From: Scleromitrula shiraiana
Taxonomy: Eukaryota; Ascomycota; Leotiomycetes; Helotiales; Sclerotiniaceae
NCBI GenBank assembly: GCA_028455995.1
Contig: JABELC010000007.1
Location: 744,001 to 808,000 of the forward strand
DNA length: 64,000 bases
Direction of reading: 5' to 3'
Shown here in pieces: positions 36,866 through 48,739 of this stretch. The notes under the pieces were generated by a model. That model was given only the letters and a program-made list of their open reading frames with translations. It ran no database searches and was not told the DNA's origin. Both the position numbers and the translations under genes were made by a program. The number at the start of each line of letters is the position of its first letter. Position 1 is the first letter of the stretch.

Positions 36866-37781
36866 AGTATCTTTTGATTTCTGTTATTAGTTTTGATGTT
36901 AGTTTAATAGAATGATTGAGTATAGCAAAATAATGATATGCGGCATTGTGCAACTACATATATTACTACAGAACAATAGAGGAGGTATCACCCCGCATTC
37001 TATCCACTCCATCGACGCCTGAGCTCTTGTTCGGTCGTACGGTTTATGAAACAAGTTTATGAATATCAAACTATTCATATTTGGCAAGCTTCGGGAATAA
37101 CTCTGGAAATATATGGTGTTGTATCGAAACCGTCGCTATGTTAGTTTAGAACTACCCCGCAACACGTTGCTGTTTTAGGTAGGGTGACTTCAATGAGCTA
37201 ATCTATAGCGGACTGCGGAACGAAAAGGGGGAGGGGTACATCAAGGTTAGTAATAGTAGGTGGACTGTACATATTGGGAGACAACCGTCAATTGACATAT
37301 CACATTCCATACTCGAGTAATGCTCCAACTTCTGTTTTCAGTTTTACGAGTCTGGTTCCTGGAATTGAAAGTGTCATTGTACAGTAGGTAGTGAGTGACC
37401 TCTAGGGCTTAGAGCCCATTCAAGGAAACATTCCGTCAGCCTTAAAGTTCACCTTTTGCAAGCTATTAATAATGAAATACGAGTATGAATATGGAGGAAG
37501 TAAACACTAATATAATATAATTCATAGAATAATGATTGAATCCCCCCGGATTTATATACTAATAACAGTCTAGTACAGTATGCACCGAGCCGAAGTAAAC
37601 CGAGAAGAGAAGTTAAGCCGAATTACCCCTCCATACCCCCATATCTATCAACCCATATCTTGGCTTCAAGCTGTACCCCGAATTCTTAAACAAAACAACA
37701 AAGAACAAAAACCAAAAAGTACAACACAAAATAAATACAATACGCATTATATTTGGGTTACATTTTCCGAAAATTCTCAAT
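36866..37781. promoter_or_regulatory. Shared divergent promoter region (butanediol DH-like / TPP enzyme)
   Basis: 916 bp between start codons. It has AT-rich flanks and a mixed centre; a short minus frame (36899-37087) looks fortuitous. No known factor site is claimed. Confidence 0.5.
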
Positions 37782-39950
37782 ATGGTTACAGCTTCCTACG
37801 CCTTCTTTGAAGCCCTCTCTGAGGTTAGTTACGTTCCTTAAAATTCGAAAGTAATGTTATCTCAATGTGCTAATATAATAATGTTATAGGTGGGGGTAAG
37901 TCATTGCTTCGTGAATTTGGGTTCTGATCACCCCTCCATTTTGGAGGCTATGATTGTTTTGAAGAAGGTTAATAAGGGCCCTAAAATGATAGTAAGTTTG
38001 ATATTATACAATTGAATTTAAATCTATCATCATTTACTAATAACACTTATCAGACATGTCCAAACGAAGTATGTCAACCGCTATATCTCCTTACAATCCA
38101 TATATATGCTTATCAACATTTTAGATGGTAGCCCTCTCCATGGCAGATGGATATGCCCGTCTAACCGGAAAACCCCAATGTGTAATTGTACACGTCGATG
38201 TAGGAACCCAAGGCCTAGGAGCAGCCGTTCACAACGCCTCTTGTGGACGAGCACCCGTCCTAATCTTCGCCGGACTTTCACCTTATACAATTGAAGGAGA
38301 AATGCGTGGCTCAAGAACCGAATATATCCATTGGATCCAAGACGTACATAACCAATCTGAGATCGTTAGACAATATTGTCGATACACGGCGGAGATCAAG
38401 ACGGGAAAGAATATTAAACAAATGGTTAATAGGGCTCTTCAATGGGCTACCAGTGGTCCTGCTGGTCCTGTTTACTTATACTCTGCTAGAGAGGTTATGG
38501 AAGAAGAGATTGATAATTACTCGCTGGTGAGGGAACATTGGAATCCAGTAGAGCCTGCAGCTTTAAGTGAGAGTGCTGTTGCTACTATATCAGATGCTTT
38601 GGTAAATGCCAAGGAGCCTTTAGTTATTACTGGTTATAGTGGTCGAAATCATGACGCAGTAGGAGCTCTTGTACAATTGGCGGATTCTGTCAAAGGTCTT
38701 CGTGTATTGGATACTGGTGGTAGTGATATGTGTTTCCCTGCCGATCATCGAGCTTGGTTGGGCTTGAGATTTGGTATTGACAAAGCAGTTGAAACTGCAG
38801 ATGTTGTTTTGGTTGTCGATTGTGGTAAGTTCTTCTGGTACTAACTGCCCATGGAATTTGATATTGATACTCATCAGATGTGCCATGGATTAATACCTTA
38901 TGTCTACCATCGAAGACTGCTAAGATATTCCACATTGACGTTGATCCATTGAAGCAGCAAATGCCTGTAGGTTTTCAACCCTTCTTGTGTATTATCAAAG
39001 ATTGTTGTAATATCAAGCAAACACTCAATAACTAACTAACATCTTCAGGTATTCTATCTCGATGCACTTGCACGATACAGAGCCGACAGCTACACATCCA
39101 TCACTCAAATCAACAAGTACATAAACGAATCACTCTCCAACAAACTCAACACCCAATCCCACATCGAAAGATGGGACGCCCTCAGCACCGCTCACAGCAA
39201 ACGACTCGAAGCCATAGCTGCCGCATCCCAACCCAAAGAAGACGACACCTTCGGAACCGGCTACCTCTGCCAAGTTCTCCGTAAACTTGTTCCCGCCGAT
39301 ACAATCTTCGCCATTGAAGCCGTAACCAACACTGTCATTGTAGCAGATAACATCCAAGCTACTTTCCCCGGTAGCTGGATCAATTGCGGAGGAGGAGGAC
39401 TAGGATGGTCTGGCGGTGGAGCTTTAGGAATCAAACTCGCTTCCGAGACAGAGAATGGAGCAGGAAAAGGAAAATTTGTCGTCCAGATCGTGGGAGATGG
39501 TACTTTCTTGTTCAGTGTACCGGGAAGTGTATATTGGATTTGCCAAAGATATAACATCCCAATCCTAACCATCGTTCTAAACAACAAAGGTAAGAACCCA
39601 CCCCCCATTTCCCCATTCATCCGCGTTCTCTTCTTCTCTTCTTCTCCTTTAAACCCCAAACCAACCCAACTAACCTTTTTAAAATAGGCTGGCACGCCCC
39701 CCGCCGCTCCCTCCTCCTCGTGCACCCCTCAGGCGAAGGATCCAAATCCACAAACGAAGACCTCAACATCTCATTCGCACCGCAAGTGCCCGATTACGCG
39801 GGGATCGCTAAGGCAGCTGCGGGAGGAAATCTGCATGCGGAGAAAGTGGCAAAGGCGTCGGAGTTGGAGGAGACGTTGAAGAGGGCGGTGGAGTGTGTTA
39901 AGGGGGGGAGGACGGCGGTTGTGGATGCGATTGTGGAGCCGGGTTGTTAG
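37782..39950 (+). CDS. Thiamine-diphosphate enzyme of the acetolactate synthase/decarboxylase superfamily
   Basis: Model: join(37782..37823,37890..37991,38054..38068,38125..38824,38878..38966,39049..39589,39688..39950), 1752 nt, 583 aa. The N-terminal pyrimidine domain contains VNLGSDHPSI and TCPNEMVALSMADGYARLTG with the cofactor-activating Glu at about residue 53. A central domain follows, then the PP-binding domain with the GDG (about 466) and NN (about 493) of the thiamine-diphosphate motif. Acetolactate synthase, benzaldehyde lyase, benzoylformate/indolepyruvate decarboxylase and 2-hydroxyacyl-CoA lyase are all possible, and the exact substrate cannot be read from sequence. There is no organellar presequence or regulatory subunit nearby, which argues against the mitochondrial biosynthetic acetolactate synthase. 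The divergent neighbour, butanediol-dehydrogenase-like, makes acetolactate/acetoin chemistry an attractive inference. A 15-nt third exon encodes only TCPNE. Downstream lie GATGATGGT repeats. Confidence 0.85.
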
Positions 39951-40583
39951 AGAGGAGGGTGATGATGGTGATGATGGTGATGATGGTGATGATGGGATGT
40001 TTGGGGGCTGGAGGATAGCGGTTAGGAGGGTTTAGGGGAAAATATGATTGGCTTGGGAAAGTTGAGTCGGAGGTGATATTCATGGCGAACTTTGCTGGTA
40101 AATCAATTAATAAATAAATAAGATATCTATTTGCGTTACGAATTAATTATTTTTATTCTCCTCTTTGATTAGACGGATTTGACTTGATGTCCGGTGCCAA
40201 CTTTGGCAACTCAAATCATGAAATGATAATACAAAAATAAGAGATGAGATTATAGTTGGGCCCGTTCTACCTCACTCATAATCATAATGAGACGACAATT
40301 ATCCAAGGTGTTTCGTAGTTTATTTTCTAGAAGGAAAAAAAAAACAGAGTTGATGCTACTCAAATCATTTTAGATATCTATCTAACCTATCTAGATAATA
40401 TATATATCATAAATCCCATCTCACCTGGTGTTGAAGCCATAACCCAAGCCCGCCATATATATGCATGCCAACCACGCAAGCATAATTTTAAATTTATATC
40501 TAACCGTCATCCGAACCAAACGCCCTGTACGCATCACATCGCATCATGAACGAAAATGCCCCAATTGGCATTAACAAGTAGAG
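39951..40583. other. Convergent 3' intergenic region
   Basis: Begins with tandem GATGATGGT-type units (about 39958-39995); otherwise AT-rich with nothing recognised. It lies between the convergent TPP-enzyme and cystathionine beta-synthase genes. Confidence 0.6.
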
Positions 40584-42248
40584 TTAAACCTTACTCTGCT
40601 TAACCATCCAACTCAACAAATCTACCTTCGTAACCACCGCAACCGGTTTCGCCAACCCCGTCCCACTGGATCCCTTCTCCGTAACGACCGCTGCGCTGTT
40701 CCACTCAAAGAACTTGCTCAGCGCAGAAATCGGCGTATCGAGTGTGATTTCGACGAATTTTCGCTGGGGCGTCGTTTGTTTCTTTCCATTACTAGAAGTT
40801 TCAACACCGTTTGTCTTGGGAGGTTCGGTTAGTCGGCTGATATCTTTGGGATCGGTGACTACTTCGGGAATGTTTGAGAAATCGAACATGACGGAGGAGA
40901 CGGGGCTTTTGCCGGTTGCGCGGCCGCGGCTGATGTAACTTAGGAGGTTACCGAGGGTTACGAGACCGACGAGTTTCCCGCCTGTGGGGGCTAGGACGGG
41001 GAGTTGATCGAATCCTTTTTCACGCATGGTTTCGACGGCGTCGGAACAGGGGGAATCGGCTAGGACGGTGGTGACGGGCTTTAATCTCAAAGAGCGGAGA
41101 GTTGCGCCACTGTATGGATCTTTCTTTGATTGTGACTCCTGGATTGGAGATGATGGCGATGAGGAGTCTGGTGTAGGCGGGAGTAGATCGTTGGCTGCTA
41201 ACCAATCGTCGTCTGCGAATTTGCTCAGGTAACTTCGAATGCTATCGGGTAAGATGACGACAACGGTATCTCCTTTACCAAGTCCTAATTCACGAACACC
41301 TTTTACCATTGCTGCGATAGCACTACCACTACTGCCACCCACGAGAAGTCCTTCTTCGGCGATTAATCTACGTGCGTACGCAAAAGATTCTCGATCATCA
41401 GTCTTGTACCATACATCAACAGATTCTCGTTGGAGGACATCTGGGATAAAATCATAACCGATTCCTTCAACTTTATATGCTTCGTTGGCACGATCTTGAT
41501 TCAAACTTTCCGGCAATGCGAGAATGGAACCAAAGGGATCAGCTGCAATAACCTTTACGTTGGGGTTATGCTTCTTTAAGCCTTTAGACAACCCAGTTAC
41601 TGTTCCACCAGTACCAGCTCCTGCGACTATAGCAGTAATTTTTCCATCAGTTTGTTTCCATATTTCCTCTGCAGTTCCATATTCATGAGCTAATGGATTA
41701 TCTTGATTGGCATATTGATCTAATATGTGTGAATTTGGAATCTCTTTGAGCAATCGTTTTGCCACACCGATATGGGACTCTGGTGAATCGAAGGCAGCTT
41801 GAGTAGGTGTACGAATGATGGTAGCTCCAAGTGCTCGAAGTACTGCAACTTTTTCTGGAGACATCTTTTCTGGAAGAGTAATAATTGTTTTGTATCCTTT
41901 GATCGCACCGACAAGCGCAAGTCCTATACCACTAAGAGATGTTAGACATGAGTTTGCAGGTATTGTATCTTTAGAATTCACCTACGTATTACCACTTGTT
42001 GGCTCGATAAGAGTATCTCCAGGCTTTATTCTTCCAGATTTCTCTGCCTCCTCGATCATCCGCAGAGCAATACGATCCTTAATACTTCCACCAGCATTGA
42101 ATAGTTCCACTTTTGCATAGACTTCCGCTTCGATACCCAAGCTCTGTGGAATCTTATTCAATCGTACCAAAGGAGTGTTTCCGATCAACTCAGAGGCACT
42201 CATTGCCAAGACCGGTGCCCGCGCTGGTGTGCTGGTTACAGATGCCAT
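40584..42248 (-). CDS. cys4: Cystathionine beta-synthase
   Basis: Model: complement(join(40584..41931,41986..42248)), 1611 nt, 536 aa. Residues 1-340 form a type II PLP fold with the Schiff-base Lys57 in GGSIKDRIALRMI, the substrate loop PTSGNTGIGLALVGAIKGY, and the PLP-phosphate loop GAGTGGTVTGLSKGLK. The C-terminal ~180 residues form a CBS-domain pair (DAVETMREKGFDQLPVLAP; AVVTEKGSSGTGLAKPVAVV). The enzyme condenses serine and homocysteine to cystathionine in reverse transsulphuration; fungal forms lack the heme-binding N-terminal extension, and none is present here. The N-terminus starts 14-15 residues before the conserved SASELIGNTPLVRLNKIP, so the chosen ATG is reasonable. The 54-nt intron splits codon T88. 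The gene is head-to-head with the Kre9-like gene. Confidence 0.95.
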
Positions 42249-42959
42249 ATTCGTTACTTTTCTGGTTCGTAGGTTGAGAGGAAGTAAGGGGATTTTATAT
42301 GACGTAAAAGCAATGACTGAGAGATGTCAAAAAAGGAAGATAGTAAACAACAGCTTCCTTGAAGAAAAATTTTGATTGATGGCGCGATGTACTCGGAAAA
42401 TTTCAACAATGAAAGAATGTAGAATCTAATTATTCATTGAGGGACAATTGAGGTTTAGTAGTGGGGGAACTCGATAAGATAAGATCCGGACTAGCTCTAA
42501 TTCACTAGGTGGAGTGAGAGGGCGTGCCCGTGAATAGCCGTACCCATGTATATCGCCTGCATATTTTGATGGGTATTGCACATCATACGTAAAAGCTTTG
42601 GAAGTAAGATCTAAGAAGTGTTTTTGATTTTTTTTCGAAGTTACACCAGCTGCAGTATTTTGTTATCGTGGCTGGCTGTCAAACAGTTCAAAGATATCTT
42701 TTCGGAAGAAAGTTCAATTCCTGGTGATTCTAATTATAGCAACCGTTTTCATAATTTTACTCCTTTAAACCTGAGGCCAATCTGCAGATTACGCCTCCTA
42801 TGAATCTTGGTGAACTTTCAATTGAAAGTTCGCATAAACATACAAACTATTGTCAATTACTACCTCACAGTGATCCCATTCGCTCTCACATTACGATCTT
42901 AATAACAGTATTAGAGATATTGAACGACTCATAATCTGCGAGCAGAATCGATAGTCACC
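42249..42959. promoter_or_regulatory. Shared divergent promoter region (CBS / Kre9-like)
   Basis: 711 bp between start codons, AT-rich, without recognised motifs. A 61-codon frame (42618-42803) looks fortuitous. Confidence 0.5.
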
Positions 42960-43833
42960 ATGCGCCTTTCCCAGGCCCTCCTCCTTGCGGCTTCTTCACC
43001 CCTAGTATTGGCCTATCCTAGCTTTTCATCACCTGCAGCGGGAGCATCTGAAGCAGGCGGGACTGCTTTTACTATCACATGGATTGATAATGGAGATGCT
43101 CCATCTATTGCAGATCTGGCATCCTATCAATTGGATTTATATGCAGGAACGAATACTGATAACGGCATTATTTACAACATAAAAGCTGCTGGTACTCCAT
43201 TTTCTAGCACCTCTATCACAGCTACAGTTCCAGTGGCGTCAGGAGCCGTACAGGCGAATGCTTAGTGAGTGCTTTATGTCTACGTCTACTTGTTTTCAAC
43301 TATGGCTGATGATAATGTAGCTTTCTGAAGATGACAGCTACCGCTACTGCTGGGGGAGCTGCTTTTATTTACTCGGACCGATTCTCGTTGACTGGCATGA
43401 CTGGAAAGTTTACCCGTACATTTACTGTATCTGGGACCGCAGGTCCTACAGACGATGTTAGCGGTGTGACAGCAGCCACTGTTGCAAGTTCATCTGTTGC
43501 TTCGGGCGAACTTTATGGGATCCCATATGAGTCGCAAACTGGTCTAACAAAATATGCCCCAATGCAAGTCGTGCCTCCTACTTCTATTACGGCAACCAAC
43601 ACCGCACCTCAATATCCAACGTCTTCTGTCGTTTTAGCCACCACATATCTGGCCTCAGCAACTATTGATACCACTCTAACCCAAGCTCAGACAGCCAGTT
43701 TTGCAAGTCATGCTAATACCGTAAGTTTGGTCATTAATATCTCAATTTACTTCTGGCTAATAATTAACAGGCTGCTGCTGCATCGATGCCCTCGGATGAC
43801 ATGCAAAAGTTCTTGAACAGATGGAAAGACTAA
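42960..43833 (+). CDS. Secreted Kre9/Knh1-like cell-wall protein
   Basis: Model: join(42960..43264,43321..43720,43771..43833), 768 nt, 255 aa. The N-terminal 18 residues are a signal peptide (MRLSQALLLAASSPLVLA, cleaved before YPS). The mature part has a Kre9/Knh1-like beta-sandwich: FTITWIDNGDAPSIADL, YQLDLYAGTNTDNG, SITATVPVASGAVQ and YSDRFSLTGMTG. It continues into a Ser/Thr/Ala-rich stretch with GELYGIPYESQTGLTKYAPMQ, and ends KFLNRWKD. Kre9/Knh1 proteins are needed for beta-1,6-glucan assembly in yeast. There is no hydrophobic C-terminus for a GPI anchor, so it is probably secreted into the wall space. It is shorter than most wall glucanases, and no catalytic residues are expected. The introns (56 and 50 nt) are standard. 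Confidence 0.85.
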
Positions 43834-45364
43834 ATCCGCCGAAGATAGCCGAAGGCGATTAATAGATGTGGAGCATGAATGGATATATATATGTATTGGA
43901 GTTTGGAGTAATTATGAATGGACGGTCAATGGAATTTGCTGTATATACCCAAATGAACGAAGATAACGTCCAGTCAAGCCATTATCTTGAGAAACCCGGA
44001 TCTCCAGAGGGAATAGTTACCAAAACTCAACAGTGTCAACTCTTGAAAATGTGTTGATATGTGAACATGGATATGGCACATCACGACGGCAGAATAATCC
44101 CAGTCCTTTAGGAAAGCATCTGATCAAAATGTCCGATTACTGTGGGGAGAATGCTTACAACTTGCAAAATGCTATTCATAGCTGACAACGCTGACAACGA
44201 GACTGAGACTGTCGTGTGCCTCGAAACAAGTCATGCTTTAATGTATTAGTCTTACTAACACATTCACAACGCTGCGTAATGTGGTGATCTCAAGTTGAGT
44301 AGACTAATAGTCATGAGTCAAGACTTTTCGGAATGGATGCTTTTAGAATTTCAAACATTCAATAATGTTGCGACTCATCCGGCTTGATTCAAGTCCATCC
44401 AGGCCATTCAATAATAAGATAAATGTCAACTATTGTGAATTAGCTTCGTGTTACTACCACATTAGCTAGGATGTGCCTTGGGTTCCCAACGCACGATACT
44501 CGAGTACATTCGTGTTTTAGCAAAAGATTATATATAGAATAGTGGATACATTGTAACCTTTTTAAATATGGTATAATGATTTACTATGAAGGAGTGTTGA
44601 TTGGATTAATATATTGATAAAAATGATAGTATTTTGTAAAGAATAAGAATATGTTTTTATATTATATAGTTGCTCAAATTGAATTAATTAAATTGAATAT
44701 AATTAAGAAATGATCTCAATATCAATCTGGATTTTATTGGATTAAATCTATGCTATTTAATTTTATGTAAAGAGTTCACTTGGTAGCTCTGTCACGTATG
44801 TATGCCTGGATGTCTTAGGCATCTACCCTTCCTGGATATCGCTCTCTGACATTTTATATGATCGGGGAAAAGTTCTTTCAATTATTGATCAAGACTATTC
44901 TTGAAACTGTTTTCTTTACCAAATTCTACAATGTTGCGAAGAATCTTTTTTCAATATGTACTCCCAATCCACTTGCAGCATGTGACAGTAAATTATATTG
45001 TTATCCCACGGATAACACTTTACTGCGTTTGGTAACATCCGAGGTCTATTCTACCCTTACAAAAGATTCTCATCTCAAAGATCAAAACTAGAAGACTAGA
45101 ATGTTATGATGATCCACGTGCAGTATCATAAATTTCCAAAGAAGCGAAAGAAATCGACGAAGTCGAATTATTTCCTCCTGATTGCCAGCAAAGAGATCTT
45201 TTTTGGAGCTGTTTTCAGAGGACTACTTCTTATCGTTGAAAGCTGATTTGACATTATTGTCTAGAAGTACTAAGTCACTGTTAAGTATTCTAAAGTACTT
45301 CGCTTCTACTCCGCTTCTACTCCGCTTCTTTACTTGGGATAGTCTTGTTGTTTGGGGTACTTTA
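43834..45364. other. Intergenic before the first small inverted-repeat element
   Basis: No supportable gene. Frames at 43866-44057 and 44858-45091 are short and lack neighbours to splice to. Tandem TCCGCTTCTAC units occur at about 45297-45330. Confidence 0.55.
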
Positions 45365-45882
45365 GAGTGATTTCGGAAAAAAATACAAACAATATAATAA
45401 ATACTTTTTTTTTTAAAAAAAAAGTGCTAGGAGCACGGGCCATCCAGCAGATATATTTACATTTCTTAGATTAATTACTCAAATCATGAGATTTTTATTA
45501 TCACACAATCTACTAGTATATCGTAGTAAAAATTATAAAAACTAAATTAAAAAAACAATCTTATATTTTTTTAATTTTGAATATCAATCAATATTAATAT
45601 TTATTATCATACGTGATAATTTTTATATAAATTTATATATTTACTACTAGTGAATTTAAATTTAATTAAATTATATCTCAATTAATATTAACAAGTTATA
45701 ATACTAGTAGCTTTGTAATTTATTATAACAGATTTGTAAAAATAAACTACTAGTAATTTAAGTTTAGTTTAGCGTTGTTAGTCTCGATCTAGACTCAATC
45801 TAGATTAGTTTTAACAAACTTAACCTTTTTAAGAGTACTCACACCTTTGTCTGTATTTTTTTTTTTTTTTGCGAAATCACTC
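45365..45882. mobile_element. Small inverted-repeat element, family copy 1
   Basis: 518 bp, very AT-rich, with inverted ends GAGTGATTTCG (45365-45375 and the reverse complement at 45872-45882), followed inside by A-rich tracts. It is flanked by a 13-bp direct repeat with one mismatch (TTTGGGGTACTTT at 45351-45363; TTTTGGGTACTTT at 45883-45895). Copy 2 (48296-48739) has nearly the same ends. No coding capacity. A MITE-like element. Confidence 0.72.
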
Positions 45883-46482
45883 TTTTGGGTACTTTGATTT
45901 GATTAGTTCTTCCTCTAATCTCAACCCAAAAAGAAAAATACCCATATCACCAGATTCTATACCTGGACTGGATGTATTGGACTTATACGCAGAATATAAC
46001 TATTTAGGAGCTTTGTCTTGTTACCCTCACAAGAGGAAGGAAGTCTTATTTGATATCCACTTAATATCTATTACTTGAATTGTAACACGACTTCAAAAGG
46101 GGATTCTCTTCCTACCTATTATATTGAAGATCATGCCTATCATTATGTTACTTCCTTTCAGTCTTTGATCATGAACTTTATATTGTACTATATTCGGAAT
46201 CCACTTCAGCTCCCCATCGACTCCACTCAATATAAGGCCATATATCACTTCTCAACACCCAACCTCGCCTTCAATCAACAACAAATTTTGCATATCGTCC
46301 GTTACCGAGAACATGCTCCTCTGGAAGCTACGTCGAGCATCCATTAAGCCTCCTCCCTGGCCTAGGCGCCTCAATTCTTGATCTTACTTTTCCCTCTTTG
46401 TATAGTGCGTGGATACTAGAGAAGAAATAAATTAACAATCTAGAAGATCGAGAGTCATTTCGAACATCTCATAAGTCAAATT
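45883..46482. other. Upstream region of the Pho80-like cyclin
   Basis: 600 bp between the small element and the cyclin start. A long T-run closes the element at about 45859-45870. Minor frames (45869-46078, 46075-46347) show no recognisable protein. Confidence 0.5.
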
Positions 46483-47490
46483 ATGTCTTCATCACCTACC
46501 CATGGCATTGGTACGACGGCCTACATAAATTCGAATCACGAATCATATGCCAACGAACCTACCGATTGCATAATACCACCCCCTCCTAATCCGTCTTCTG
46601 ATGCAGGTCTCTCTGCTCAAGGATTCTCTGACGATCCGGGGTATTCGCCACCATCTCCGAATAGCCTTGATATCTTCACTCTTACACCGGTGACGGCTTT
46701 GAAGTTGTTATGTGCCGGTATTGAAGCATTAGTGCAGATCACCGGCGATATCCCTCCCACACCTCCTACATCTATATCTACTATGCCAAACATGAAAGAC
46801 ATGCAGGAAGAAAAGGAGAATATCAGACGATCCGGATCATTCACAAACTTAGCAGGCTACCAACAACAAATTAGCAGGACACAAATTGTGGACGGAGTGA
46901 ATTTACGGCAACGTCATACGGAAATACTACCTATACAAATAGCCGCAGAACCATACATAATTATTGGAGAGAATGCCGAGCCTTTGAACGTTCAGCATAG
47001 CGCCATTACACGCAGGTTTTACTCCAAGCAACCTCCACCAATTTCCTTGGAAGATTATCTAATGCGTATACACAAATTCTGTCCGATGTCAACTGCCGTT
47101 TATCTTGCAACTAGCTCCTATATTCACAGAGTAGCGGTTGACGAACGCGTAATGCCCGTGACGCGGCGGAACTCCCATCGACTTATACTTGCTGGATTAC
47201 GTGTAGCCATGAAGGCGCTTGAGGATCATAGTTATGCCCATGCACGCTTCGCAAAGGTTGGAGGGGTTAGTGAACAGGAGCTTTCAAGATTGGAGATAAA
47301 CTTTTGTTTTCTTACTAATTTTGAATTCAAGGCGAATAAGGAGGCTCTGTTACAACACGCTATAAGTTTGAAGGAAGTTTCTTCTCTCCAGGGGTCCGTA
47401 AACTTTGTTCCGAGGATGGATTTGTTTAGTAGGAATAGGCCGAACCTATCGGCGCAAGAGACAGTAAGGCAGGTTACAGCAGACGCATAA
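46483..47490 (+). CDS. Pho80/PREG-type cyclin
   Basis: Single-exon frame of 335 aa. A Ser/Pro-rich N-terminal half is followed by a Pho80-type cyclin box at about 180-290: SLEDYLMRIHKFCPMSTAVY, then LATSSYIHRVAVDERVMPVT, then RRNSHRLILAGLRVAMKALE, and HARFAKVGGVSEQELSRLEI. This matches the Pho85-partner cyclins (PHO80, Neurospora PREG) that restrain the phosphate-starvation transcription factor. The canonical residues between the helices are present, so it looks functional. The central box is somewhat divergent (DHSYAHARFAKVGG where the usual form has a Leu-Ser-Tyr sequence). No intron is needed. A separate frame at 47541-47735 is probably 3' untranslated sequence. Confidence 0.88.
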   Translation: MSSSPTHGIGTTAYINSNHESYANEPTDCIIPPPPNPSSDAGLSAQGFSDDPGYSPPSPNSLDIFTLTPVTALKLLCAGIEALVQITGDIPPTPPTSISTMPNMKDMQEEKENIRRSGSFTNLAGYQQQISRTQIVDGVNLRQRHTEILPIQIAAEPYIIIGENAEPLNVQHSAITRRFYSKQPPPISLEDYLMRIHKFCPMSTAVYLATSSYIHRVAVDERVMPVTRRNSHRLILAGLRVAMKALEDHSYAHARFAKVGGVSEQELSRLEINFCFLTNFEFKANKEALLQHAISLKEVSSLQGSVNFVPRMDLFSRNRPNLSAQETVRQVTADA

Positions 47491-48295
47491 ACGGGTAAGA
47501 ATGGGGAGATTGGATTGTTAAAGATATCGGGCGAGCATGTTTGGGAAAGAGAACCGAACAAGAAGAGTACGGTAGAGCGGGTATTAAGATCACAGATACA
47601 ATTTTCGCTTTAAATTGTTATGAGCACATGGAGGATGGCATTATACCTGGAGCGAAATGGGATTTACATGAGGGCGCTTTTCAAATGGCACTTGGCGGAT
47701 TATACATAAGAGGCGTTTTGTCAGGACGAGTGTAGTGTTGGATGATACTATCGTTCGTTGTTGGATGGCATTTCATTGCTTCATGAGTATATACATTGGT
47801 AGTTCATTTGTAATACGATAGCTAGCACATGTTGGTGTGATATATACGCATGGTGGTTTAGGGTACCGGTACATTTATATCCATACTGATTTTAATGTAC
47901 ATTCTAATTTCTCATAATTGCAGACATGTCTTCAATGTTTTGCGTGCTACAAATTGCAACTTTTCAACCCGGTTGCAATTTTGTTGATGTTGACATTTTG
48001 ATTCTTGCGTGAAATTATCGTATATATTGAAGATGGATAACTGAAGAGATATCATCTAATAATTCGGCCAATAAACCGATAAGGAGCTCATTAGGGAACT
48101 CGCCGAGAGTAGTCAGACGAAATATTCGGCCTAATAGCTACCCCGCTGAGGGTATTATAATGTAAGGGGTCTTGTCTTATTGGTTGTATAGAAGAGGCTG
48201 GTTTGTACTAATCTAGGATCTAGGAGGTTTATACGTAAGCTAGAGGCACATAGATGCCTTAATACTAAGGCATCAACACCGCGCTCTACTCATTA
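47491..48295. other. Intergenic between cyclin and second small element
   Basis: No gene seen. A perfect 22-bp hairpin (GATGCCTTA-ATAC-TAAGGCATC) sits at about 48252-48275, right before copy 2 of the small element; see rejected items for a tRNA-like reading. Confidence 0.5.
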
Positions 48296-48739
48296 GAGTG
48301 TTTTCGCAAAAAAACAAACAAAGAAGTGGATAGGATCTACTCACCTCAATTGAATTAGAATTAAACTTTAAATTAAATTTAATCTAATTAGAGTAAATCT
48401 CCGTTTGTAGTTAAGCGTAGATTAGTCAGCTATGGGTCGGTCTTTAGGACCGAATCTTCCGTACCCATCCTAAGAAATACATCCCACTTCTTACATATTG
48501 AACGAGCTCTAAGGGCGATTTTACTATTAGAATGAAAAAGGAATTAAAGCTTTTTAATATTATTATATGATTATATAATAATATTTTACTCCATTTAGAT
48601 CCTCAATATATAGATCTTCAAAAATCGATATTGGATCAAAAATGGATCTAACTTCTTTTAAGAATCGATCTAACTCGATTTATTATTATAGTCGATTTGT
48701 AATGTATTATTGTAAGTCGACTATAAAGCGAAAACACTC
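48296..48739. mobile_element. Small inverted-repeat element, family copy 2
   Basis: 444 bp with inverted ends GAGTGTTTTCGC (48296-48307 and complement at 48728-48739) and a TA dinucleotide on each side (48294-48295 and 48740-48741), as expected of a Tc1/mariner-type insertion. The ends differ from copy 1 (GAGTGATTTCG) by one base over 11. It has no coding capacity. It ends 15 bp before the first possible start codon of the aminopeptidase gene, so that gene's 5' leader or promoter must run into it or lie beyond. Confidence 0.82.

Noticed and set aside
45365..45882. Small element as a solo LTR
   Set aside because: The ends are inverted (GAGTG...CACTC), not the TG...CA of LTRs, and a second copy has TA target sites.
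48240..48300. tRNA-like segment (minus-strand GTAGAGCGCGGTGTTGATGCC) beside the second element
   Set aside because: It resembles an A box with an anticodon-like hairpin, but no B box or acceptor stem follows, so it does not fold into a tRNA.
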